Source: Verrucomicrobiota bacterium
GTDB lineage: Bacteria > Auribacterota > JABMQX01 > JAFGEW01
Length of the DNA stretch: 59,713 nt
NCBI GenBank assembly: GCA_016931415.1
Contig: JAFGEW010000030.1
Location: 1-59,713, forward strand
Direction of reading: 5' to 3'
In this document: piece after piece, positions 17,321 through 24,586 of the stretch
How the letters are laid out: every line of letters begins with the position of its first letter
How positions within the stretch are numbered: the first letter of the stretch is position 1
Made by a program: the position numbers and the translations under genes
The notes under the pieces: model-generated
Databases searched by the model: none
What the model saw: only the letters and a program-made list of their open reading frames with translations
What the model was told of the DNA's origin: nothing

Positions 17321-19192
17321 ATGAGGCGAGTTATTGTGAATGCCGCCATGGCGGCCGCCCTCGTGGCGGCCGTCTTCGCGTCGAGCGGTCGTGCCGGGGC
17401 CACCGAGGAAGAAGCCTCGGCAAACGATCAGGAGGGAACGCGGGTCACCGCACAGCGGGGAACGGCCGAGGCCTTGCTGCTGGGCGCGGCCGAGTGGGTC
17501 GCCACGCAGATCGACTCCAGCTACCCGTGCGGGTGCGAGCTTCGCACGGGGCGGCGCTCGTACATGGAAGTCTACTTTGACGAGGCGAACAGCTTCCGGA
17601 TCAAGGCCGATACGCACGTGCGCGTCGGCAAGGTGCTGGAGACCGTCGAGGGCGAGTCGGGCAGCATCGTGCGCCTCGTCGAGATCGAGATGGTCGACGG
17701 TGAGGTCAACGCCCGGCTGGGCCGCCTACCCGACGACGTGCGTGTCAACGTCACCTCGCCCAGTGCGGTGGCCGGGGCGACGGGCACCGGCTTCACGTTC
17801 ATCTTCAACAGGCGCGAGCAGGAGACGCTCGTCAAGGTCACGCACGACAGTGTGCTCGTCGGTGCGCGCGACCGGGCCGACAAGCAGGTGGCGGTGGCTG
17901 CGCTGCAGCAGGTCGAGGTGCGCCCGTGGGCTGACGGCGAGCTGACCGCCGTGGGCCGCGCCGCGCTGGACGAGAAGGAGCTTGGCAAGGAGTCAGTCGC
18001 CCGGTTCCGCCAGAAAGAGGGCGCCGATCTCACGGTGAGCGCCGTCGGCACGGCCCCGGCGCTCGACGAGGCGCTGCCCCAGGGGGCAACGGCCGCCGAG
18101 CGTGCCCAGCGCCGCGGCGAGTCGCTGGCAGCCGCGACCGACGCGGCTCGTTCGGCGCTGGCCGACCTTATCTACGGGCTGGCGGTTGACGCCCCCGCGG
18201 AAGCGCCCATGACGACCGTGGCCGACGTGTTGGCACAGGACAGTGGGTTGGCCTCCAAGGTCTACGAGTTGATCAACAACGCAGCGATAGCAGGTCCCAC
18301 GTTCACCGATGACGACGCCTGCACGGTCGTAGCCCAGCTCGAGCTGGCTGCGCTGGGCGAGGCGCTCGGGCAGGAGCTGGGCACGGGGCTTCGCGGCGTG
18401 CGCGAGATTACCGAAGCCGGCTACTTGGCCACCTTCGGCGCCGACGCGCTCGCCGCGACACGCAAGGCGGCTGAGGCCGACGGCAAGAGACGGTTGCGAC
18501 TCAAGCTCAACAAAAGCATCATCGACCGGGGCCGCACACTCGAAGATGAGGCGAACCGCAACGCCAACGTCCGGTTGACGATCCTGGGCGTAATCGATAA
18601 GGCCGTCGTCAAGGAGACGCACTTCTACTCCGATGGGTCGCTCGGGCTGCTCATGAGCTGCATCTTGAGCACGATCGCGGAGAACCATCCCGAGATCGTC
18701 GGCACGCTTTACATGTCGAGTCCCGAGCCCGTGTTGCTTGGCGACTTCATGGACTATCGCTTCGTGCGCGAGCACCTGGCCGCCGTGCGCGAGGACGGTG
18801 GTGGCCAGAGCCAGGGGGCGCTCGCCAAGGCAATCGTCAAAATGCTTGGGCTCGAGGACCGGATGGATCCGAACGCGACGGATCAGGACTATGCCAACTT
18901 CCTCGCGGCGATGGGGGCATTCCCGATCGGCGGGTGGCGCGTGGGCCACGTGGCGACCGAAGAAGACCTTGCCGTTGTGCTGGTCAAGATGCTAGGCTTG
19001 CTTCCCGAGGTGGATGATCCGGACGATCCGGAGGGCTACCTGGCGCTGCTCCGCGAGCGGGGCCTTGTGCTGGGCAACATCCGCAACCTCCTTGGCAATA
19101 CGGGAGCGGTGAATCCGCTATTGCAGGTGGTCGGTGGGACGCCGTTGAGCGGGCTGTACCAAAACAACGTCTCCACCGTTCGTGGTTTCTAG
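17321..19192 (+). CDS. Secreted FecR-domain protein with LPP20-like repeats and SLH-like C-terminal module
   Basis: A 623-aa protein; GTG 17318 two codons earlier is an alternative reading (GTGATG). A signal peptide (AAVFASSGRAGA) is followed by a FecR-like beta domain, about 55-205, with EVYFDEANSFRIKADTHVRV, RLPDDVRVNVTSPSAVAGATG and TLVKVTHDSVLVGA. Two LPP20-like alpha/beta segments follow: around 265-350 (DAARSALADLIYGLAVD ... CTVVAQLEL) and around 380-450 (RKAAEADGKRRLRLKL ... GLLMSCIL). The last about 125 residues repeat the module of the upstream gene and end LYQNNVSTVRGF. The FecR part lacks a transmembrane anchor, so it is unlikely to be an anti-sigma regulator and is more likely structural. 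Confidence 0.82.
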   Translation: MRRVIVNAAMAAALVAAVFASSGRAGATEEEASANDQEGTRVTAQRGTAEALLLGAAEWVATQIDSSYPCGCELRTGRRSYMEVYFDEANSFRIKADTHVRVGKVLETVEGESGSIVRLVEIEMVDGEVNARLGRLPDDVRVNVTSPSAVAGATGTGFTFIFNRREQETLVKVTHDSVLVGARDRADKQVAVAALQQVEVRPWADGELTAVGRAALDEKELGKESVARFRQKEGADLTVSAVGTAPALDEALPQGATAAERAQRRGESLAAATDAARSALADLIYGLAVDAPAEAPMTTVADVLAQDSGLASKVYELINNAAIAGPTFTDDDACTVVAQLELAALGEALGQELGTGLRGVREITEAGYLATFGADALAATRKAAEADGKRRLRLKLNKSIIDRGRTLEDEANRNANVRLTILGVIDKAVVKETHFYSDGSLGLLMSCILSTIAENHPEIVGTLYMSSPEPVLLGDFMDYRFVREHLAAVREDGGGQSQGALAKAIVKMLGLEDRMDPNATDQDYANFLAAMGAFPIGGWRVGHVATEEDLAVVLVKMLGLLPEVDDPDDPEGYLALLRERGLVLGNIRNLLGNTGAVNPLLQVVGGTPLSGLYQNNVSTVRGF

Positions 19193-19246
19193 ACGTCGTG
19201 AAGACCTGGCAAAGCACTTCAGCGTGTGCAGGGAGAGACAGATCTT

Positions 19247-20542
19247 ATGAAATGGACCGTTGTGCTTGCCGCTGCAGCGGTAGTAATGGCGTTCGTGATG
19301 GATGCCGAGGGAGCTCAGTTCGTCGGCGGCCCACTGTTGGGTGGCGCTTATGACGAGTTGTTGCCCGTGTTGGTGCGAGGCCGAACGTTTGTGCCGTCGT
19401 TCAAGGCTCGCATCGAGTACGACGACAACATCTTCACAGAAGAGACCGACCCGGTCGAGCAGTGGAAGCTGGTGATCGAGCCCAAGCTCGACCTGCACAT
19501 TCTGCGCGAGACGACCTACCTGGGCCTCTCGTACCAGTACTCGCTGCAGATCTACGAGGATCGCGATCCCGACACCGATCAGTCGCACGACGCTTCGTTG
19601 ACCTTCAACCACAAGTTCTCCGAACGTGTCGAGCTGCGCGTGCGTGACCGGTATCGCCGGATGTTCGAGCCGGAACTGGTCGAGGCCACAGTAACCGACG
19701 AGGTTGCCGGCGAGCGGGTCGTCACGCGCCGGCTCCGCAATGACCGCGACTACAACATCTTCAGTCCGACCGTGATCGTCGGGGTGACCCCGAAGCTCAA
19801 CGGGAGCGTTACCTACGAGAACGTCTGGGTCGACTACGAGGACCCCGAGGTCAGCATCTCGGGCGACTACATGCAGAACAGCGGCTCGCTGGCGGGCAAC
19901 TACATCCTGTCGCAGCAGACCTATCTGACCTTTTTCTATCGCTACCAGGACATCGACTATGACTCGGACGAGACCAAAGTGGACTCGACTTCGAACATCG
20001 CCTCGATCGGGGGCACGCACCGCTTCTCGCCGACGCTGAGCGGCACGCTCCAGGTCGGCGTCGAGCGGCGCACGTTCGCCGATTTCACGCGAACGGCCGA
20101 GGACGGCACCGAGGAGCGCATCACCGACCAGACGCAGACGGCGCCCTACATCAGCGCCAGCATCCGGGCGCCGCTGAGCGAGACGATCTCGACCGAGGTG
20201 GGGTACTCCTATCGCATCGAGGAGACGACTGAGGCAGCCTTCCTCTCCCAGGAGCTGCAGTCGGTCTACCTGGCGGTGTCGCAGTCGTTCACGGACCGGT
20301 TCTCGACCACGTTCAACGCCACGCTCGATTTCAGCGAGTTCAGCATCGACGAGGCACGTTTCCCGGAAACGCAGAGCACGTTCGACGAGCAATCGATCGC
20401 TTTCGCGCTTGTTTTCCGCTACGCGATCAGTTCGAACTGGCACGTCGAGGCCGGCTGGCGTTTCACGGACGTGGACTCGGACTTCCCTCGACAGTCGTAC
20501 AGGAGAAACCGGCCGTTCGTCGGCGTCAGCGCCATCTTCTAA
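19247..20542 (+). CDS. Outer-membrane beta-barrel protein of the exosortase/EPS locus
   Basis: 431 aa, ATG 19247 behind GGGAGAGA, with a signal peptide ending DAEGAQ. Beyond residue 45 it is a string of amphipathic beta strands separated by short turns (PSFKARIEYDDNIF, YLGLSYQYSLQIYED, LTFFYRYQDIDYDSD, STEVGYSYRIEETTE). It ends NRPFVGVSAIF, a C-terminal strand with terminal Phe typical of outer-membrane barrels. Similar barrels (putative beta-barrel porin 2 type) occur in exosortase/EPS loci. It may be the outer-membrane conduit or an accessory to Wza-type export; that is inference. Confidence 0.82.
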   Translation: MKWTVVLAAAAVVMAFVMDAEGAQFVGGPLLGGAYDELLPVLVRGRTFVPSFKARIEYDDNIFTEETDPVEQWKLVIEPKLDLHILRETTYLGLSYQYSLQIYEDRDPDTDQSHDASLTFNHKFSERVELRVRDRYRRMFEPELVEATVTDEVAGERVVTRRLRNDRDYNIFSPTVIVGVTPKLNGSVTYENVWVDYEDPEVSISGDYMQNSGSLAGNYILSQQTYLTFFYRYQDIDYDSDETKVDSTSNIASIGGTHRFSPTLSGTLQVGVERRTFADFTRTAEDGTEERITDQTQTAPYISASIRAPLSETISTEVGYSYRIEETTEAAFLSQELQSVYLAVSQSFTDRFSTTFNATLDFSEFSIDEARFPETQSTFDEQSIAFALVFRYAISSNWHVEAGWRFTDVDSDFPRQSYRRNRPFVGVSAIF

Positions 20543-20612
20543 CCTAAGAGCGGCAAGTCGGCCAACACAAGGAACCGGGCAGCGGTGTGGCTCGTTTCCA
20601 GAGCATGGGACT

Positions 20613-20631
20613 GGGGGGCATTCTGCCCCCC
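20613..20631. repeat. Triloop hairpin, REP-like
   Basis: Perfect 8-bp stem GGGGGGCA / TGCCCCCC around a TTC loop, 70 bp after the beta-barrel stop. It resembles the GGGGGCAT-TGCC arm of the palindromic element at 2099-2206. No T-tract follows, so it is either a REP-type hairpin or a weak terminator within the operon. Confidence 0.5.
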
Positions 20632-20780
20632 ATCGCGTGAGCTTCCGGCGTCCCGAGTGCAGCCTATGCCGACATGCCACGCGAAGGTCGAAAGGCCTAA
20701 ACCGGGGGCGGGCCGGTGCCGTTGAGTTCCCTGGTGAGGTATTGTCCTGCTACTGAGTCGAAGCAAGGAGCGTGAGGACT

Positions 20781-23111
20781 GTGAATTCCTCCCCCGTTCA
20801 TCCGCCTCAAGCCGAACAAGACAAACTGCACTTCCTCGACTACTGGCAGGTGATCGCCAAGCGCAAGGAAGTCATCATCGCCACGGCCGTGATCCTGATC
20901 TTCGCCGTGACGGTGTATTCGTTCGTCGTGCGCTCCGAGTACACGGCGACGGCGCAGATCCGCATTGACACGCCGGCAGCGAACACCAACCCGTTCGGGG
21001 GACCGATGGCGGAGCTGTACACCCGGCCGCTTGACGAGGCCGAGTATAACACCCACCAGATCCAGATCACCTCCGACCCGGTGCTGCGGCGCGTGATTGA
21101 GGGCAGACTCAGCGAGGGGCAATGGATCTGTGATACCTGCGGCCGCGAGTACAGCGAGGAAGAGGTCGAGAGGCTCGGCGAGTTGTCCTGCATCTCCCAC
21201 GGGTGTGATGGACGGATCCGGCGCGAGAGCGGAGAGAAGTACCCCACATGGGTTCCGCTCAACGAGACTTGGGCCCGTTTCGACAACGAACCGGAGAAGT
21301 ACGATACGGGGTACGCCATCTACCTGCTGCGCAAGCGGGTGCGCGTCCGCCCCGAACGCGGCACGCGGCTCATCAACATCTCCTATACGAGCCCCGACCA
21401 GAATGAGGTGGCCACGGTCGCGAACATGGTGGCCCAGGTCTACCAGCAGGAGCAGGAGGATCAGTCCAAGAGGAAGGTCCGTCGGGCGCTGTCGGCATTA
21501 CTCGAGGAGATCGAGGATCTGCGCCGCGGCGGCGCGGGCCCCAACGCCAAGGGTCTCGACCAGCTCGAGAAGGAGCGCGACCAGTTCAAGAAGGACAATG
21601 CGCTCATCTTCACCAACCAGGGCGTGCTCGAACACATGGACCTCAACCAGTGGCGTGCCGAGCGGCTGCGGCTTGAGGTGCAGATCGCCAGTCGGACCGA
21701 GCGGCTCAAGCAGCTCGAGGGGCTGCAGAAGGAGGAGCTCATCGATGCGCTCCAGGGCGACCAATCGCTCTATGACTACAAGCGCATGAAGGCCCAGCAG
21801 GAAATTTCCCTGAAGCAGGCTCTGGTCGACTACGGCGTGAGTCATGATGCCGTCACTCGGCTCACAGAATCCATCGCCGACCTGCAGTCCAAGATCGAGA
21901 AGCAGGCCGACGGGGTCCTGAACGCATTGCGCATCGATCTGGCCGGGTTCCTGATAGAGAAAGCCAAGCTCGATGAGCGAATCGCCAAGCTCGAGCTGGA
22001 TATCTACACCAAAGAGGAGGCCATGACCAAGTATCGCCGGCTGTCCGACGAGGTAGAGCGGCTCCGCGCGATCTACGATCAGATCACGGCCAAGAAGGTC
22101 ACTGAGACGATCAAGCAGGCCATTCCCGAGTCGCAGGTGGTCATCACGCAGAACGCCTCGCCGCCGATGACGCCGTCAAAGCCCAACCGGATGGTCAACA
22201 TCATCATCGGCGTCGTCGTTGGGCTCACCGTCGGCACCGGGCTCGCGTACTTCATCGAGTACCTTGATACGAGCGTCAAGACCATCGACGACCTCGAGCG
22301 AAGCCTGGCCATGCCGATCCTGGGGGTGATCCCACAGCGGGTCAAGCTGCTCACCGAGGTCACACACAAGTCGCCGGCCTACGAAGCCTACCGGATGCTG
22401 TGGACCAACATCGACTTCGCGCGCCAGGAGAGCAAGCTGCGCACGCTGCTGGTAACCAGCGGCGGCGTAGGCGAAGGCAAAACGACCAGCCTGGCCAACC
22501 TGGCCATCGTCGCCGCGCGCGAGGGCAACAAGGTACTGGTGATCGACAGCGATTTCAGGCGCCCGCGCGTGCACAAGCTGTTTGGGATCTCGAACCACGA
22601 GGGGCTCACCGACGTGCTGCTGCGGAGCGTCGATCCGGACCGGGTGTGCATCGAGACCAAGGTGCCCAACCTCTGGGTCATGCCAAGCGGCAAGCTGCCT
22701 CCGAGCGCGATGGGGCTCCTCAACTCGCGCAACATGCGCGAGTGCATCGAGTACCTGCATGACCGCTACGACATCATCCTGTTCGACTCGCCGCCGGTGA
22801 TCGGCGTGAGCGACGCTTCGGTGCTTGCCGGCCTTGTGGACCGCATCGTGCTCGTTGTCGAGTACCGGAAGTACCCGAAGACGGTGGCCACACGGGCCAA
22901 GAGGATCCTCGAGAACGTCGGCGGCAAGATTCTCGGCGGCGTGATCAACAACCTCAACATCATCAAGGAAGACTACTACTACTACTCGCAAGTCTATCAC
23001 TACTTCCAGGCCTCCGGCGAAGACGCCGAGGACCAGGAAGCTACCGATGCGACCCCGGCCGATGAGGCATCGGCATCGAGCGACGAGAGCGAGAGCGAGA
23101 ACAAGGGCTAA
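20781..23111 (+). CDS. Polysaccharide chain-length determinant/tyrosine autokinase (Wzz-BY-kinase)
   Basis: 776 aa. GTG 20781 is chosen because AAGGAG lies 10 bp upstream; GTG 20772 is too close to it. Topology: membrane helix around 30-50, periplasmic Wzz domain and coiled coil (about 210-430), second helix around 475-490 preceded by a proline-rich ASPPMTPSKPNR, then the cytoplasmic kinase. Walker A is SGGVGEGKTTS (Lys567), Walker A' VLVIDSDFRRPR and Walker B ILFDSPPV. A tyrosine cluster (EDYYYYSQVYHYF) near the C terminus is the expected autophosphorylation site. Residues 117-142 contain CX2C-X16-CX4C inside the Wzz domain, an unusual likely zinc-binding insertion. It controls polymer length and export with the Wza-like proteins downstream. 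Confidence 0.92.
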   Translation: MNSSPVHPPQAEQDKLHFLDYWQVIAKRKEVIIATAVILIFAVTVYSFVVRSEYTATAQIRIDTPAANTNPFGGPMAELYTRPLDEAEYNTHQIQITSDPVLRRVIEGRLSEGQWICDTCGREYSEEEVERLGELSCISHGCDGRIRRESGEKYPTWVPLNETWARFDNEPEKYDTGYAIYLLRKRVRVRPERGTRLINISYTSPDQNEVATVANMVAQVYQQEQEDQSKRKVRRALSALLEEIEDLRRGGAGPNAKGLDQLEKERDQFKKDNALIFTNQGVLEHMDLNQWRAERLRLEVQIASRTERLKQLEGLQKEELIDALQGDQSLYDYKRMKAQQEISLKQALVDYGVSHDAVTRLTESIADLQSKIEKQADGVLNALRIDLAGFLIEKAKLDERIAKLELDIYTKEEAMTKYRRLSDEVERLRAIYDQITAKKVTETIKQAIPESQVVITQNASPPMTPSKPNRMVNIIIGVVVGLTVGTGLAYFIEYLDTSVKTIDDLERSLAMPILGVIPQRVKLLTEVTHKSPAYEAYRMLWTNIDFARQESKLRTLLVTSGGVGEGKTTSLANLAIVAAREGNKVLVIDSDFRRPRVHKLFGISNHEGLTDVLLRSVDPDRVCIETKVPNLWVMPSGKLPPSAMGLLNSRNMRECIEYLHDRYDIILFDSPPVIGVSDASVLAGLVDRIVLVVEYRKYPKTVATRAKRILENVGGKILGGVINNLNIIKEDYYYYSQVYHYFQASGEDAEDQEATDATPADEASASSDESESENKG

Positions 23112-23179
23112 CGGGTGTGAGGGCGGGCCGGACGCCTGGTGGTGCGTTGCAGGCTGCGGACAGGAGAGGAGATTGGGCC

Positions 23180-23800
23180 ATGGCGTGGTTGCGTTTGGTT
23201 GTGCTCGCCGCAACGGCGACAGTCCTGTTGTCGGGTTGCCCGATCCCGGGCAATTCCATCAAGTATGAGGAGGGCCTGCCCCCGCTGCCCGAGGGCGATC
23301 CGGCGCTCAACTACCGGATTGTTGTGGGCGATGTGCTTTCCATCGAGGGTGGTAAGAACGCCGAGCTGGCCAAGGACTCGGTGCAAGTCGACGAGAATGG
23401 CGAGATCAACCTGATCTACATGGGCAAGATCAAGGTGGTGGATCTGACCAAGTCCGAACTCGAGGCCGCCATCAACAAGGCCTACATGGAATCGGGCAAG
23501 TACCAGGACGCCCAGATCACGGTGAGCGTGCTCACGCTCTACTATTTCGTCGACGGCGAAGTCCGGATCCCAGGCCGGAAGCAGTACCTTCGCCAGATGA
23601 CGCTGTACCGGGCCATCGTCGATGCCGGCGGGTTCACCGAGTTCGCCGCGCCGACGCGCGTCACGCTGCTCCGGCCCCAGCCGGACGGCACACACAAGGT
23701 GTGGAAGATCAACATAAGCCAGGTCATGCGCGGGAGCAAGCCGGACAACGTGGTCATCTTGCCCAACGATGTGATCCGCGTGCCGAAGAGCGTGTTCTGA
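23180..23800 (+). CDS. Polysaccharide export lipoprotein, Wza-like (copy 1)
   Basis: 206 aa. ATG 23180 follows AGGAGAGGA and gives a lipoprotein signal with LLSGC (Cys20). The Poly_export domain starts NYRIVVGDVLSIEGGKN, followed by a SLBB-like segment (TLYYFVDGEVRIPGRKQY ... TLYRAIVDAGGFTEFA) and the terminal LPNDVIRVPKSVF. It lacks the C-terminal amphipathic helix of E. coli Wza, so another protein such as the beta-barrel upstream may supply the outer-membrane pore. A close paralogue follows 20 bp downstream. Confidence 0.9.
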   Translation: MAWLRLVVLAATATVLLSGCPIPGNSIKYEEGLPPLPEGDPALNYRIVVGDVLSIEGGKNAELAKDSVQVDENGEINLIYMGKIKVVDLTKSELEAAINKAYMESGKYQDAQITVSVLTLYYFVDGEVRIPGRKQYLRQMTLYRAIVDAGGFTEFAAPTRVTLLRPQPDGTHKVWKINISQVMRGSKPDNVVILPNDVIRVPKSVF

Positions 23801-23820
23801 AGCGGCGGGGAGGACGAAGC

Positions 23821-24426
23821 GTGCACAAGGTTGTGTTTCTTTTGCTGCTGCTGACGGCGGGGGTGCTGGCCGGCGCCGGCTGCAACGGCGGGCGGCCGGA
23901 ACCACTTCCTCCGCCCACCACTGACAATCCGATCGACACCTACCAGATCACCGTGGGCGACGTGCTGTCCATCGACGGCGGCAAGAACCAGGAGGTGTCC
24001 AAGGACCAGGTCCGCGTTGACGAGGAGGGCCAGATCAACCTGATCTTCATCGGCAAAGTCAAGGCGAAGGGTGTGACCAAGAGCAAGCTGGAAGACGAGA
24101 TCAACCGGAGATACAAGGAAGCGGGGCACTTCACCGATCCGCAGGTGAGTGTAACGGTGCTGACCCTGTCCTACTTCGTGGATGGACAGGTGCTGTTGCG
24201 CGGCCAGAAAAAGTACGTGCGCCAGATCACGCTATACCAGGCCATCATCGACGCCGGCGGCTTCACCGAGTACGCCAGTCGCGGCAGGGTAGCCGTGCTC
24301 CGGCGCCAGCCCGACGGCACCGTGAAGCGCTACGTTGTCAACGTCAAGCGGATTATGTCGGGGCGCGCTCCGGACAGCTTCGTCGTGCGGCCCAACGACA
24401 CCATCGTCGTGCCACGCGGGTACTGA
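23821..24426 (+). CDS. Polysaccharide export lipoprotein, Wza-like (copy 2)
   Basis: 201 aa. GTG 23821 follows GGGGAGGAC; the lipobox is AGAGC (Cys21). It is collinear with copy 1 over the whole mature region: YQITVGDVLSIDGGKN, QINLIFIGKVKAKGVTKSKLE, LTLSYFVDGQVLLRGQKKY, TLYQAIIDAGGFTEYA and RPNDTIVVPRGY. This is a clear tandem duplication. The divergence is moderate, so both copies are probably functional, possibly as a mixed oligomer or as separate periplasmic and outer-membrane adaptors. Confidence 0.9.
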   Translation: MHKVVFLLLLLTAGVLAGAGCNGGRPEPLPPPTTDNPIDTYQITVGDVLSIDGGKNQEVSKDQVRVDEEGQINLIFIGKVKAKGVTKSKLEDEINRRYKEAGHFTDPQVSVTVLTLSYFVDGQVLLRGQKKYVRQITLYQAIIDAGGFTEYASRGRVAVLRRQPDGTVKRYVVNVKRIMSGRAPDSFVVRPNDTIVVPRGY

Positions 24427-24586
24427 GCAAGCAGCCCTCGTGTGCCGGGCTCGGCCAAGCGCGGCGCGGCGAAGGGCGGACGAGGGTCTTTGTTCGACCG
24501 GATTCTGGTCATTCCAGGCCCGCGATTTGCTAGACTGTGGCAGTCGTTCGGGCCTTTGTCTTGCCATGGAGAAATCGAGGGAAACT

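Noticed and set aside
17321-19192. FecR-type anti-sigma regulator
   Set aside because: No transmembrane helix after a cytoplasmic N terminus and no adjacent sigma factor; it has a signal peptide and LPP20/SLH-like domains instead.
24531-24536. TGCTAGACT as an extended -10 promoter before the O-antigen ligase gene (also GGCTAGACT at 40559)
   Set aside because: No -35 hexamer at 16-18 bp in either place; similarity between the two sites may be chance.
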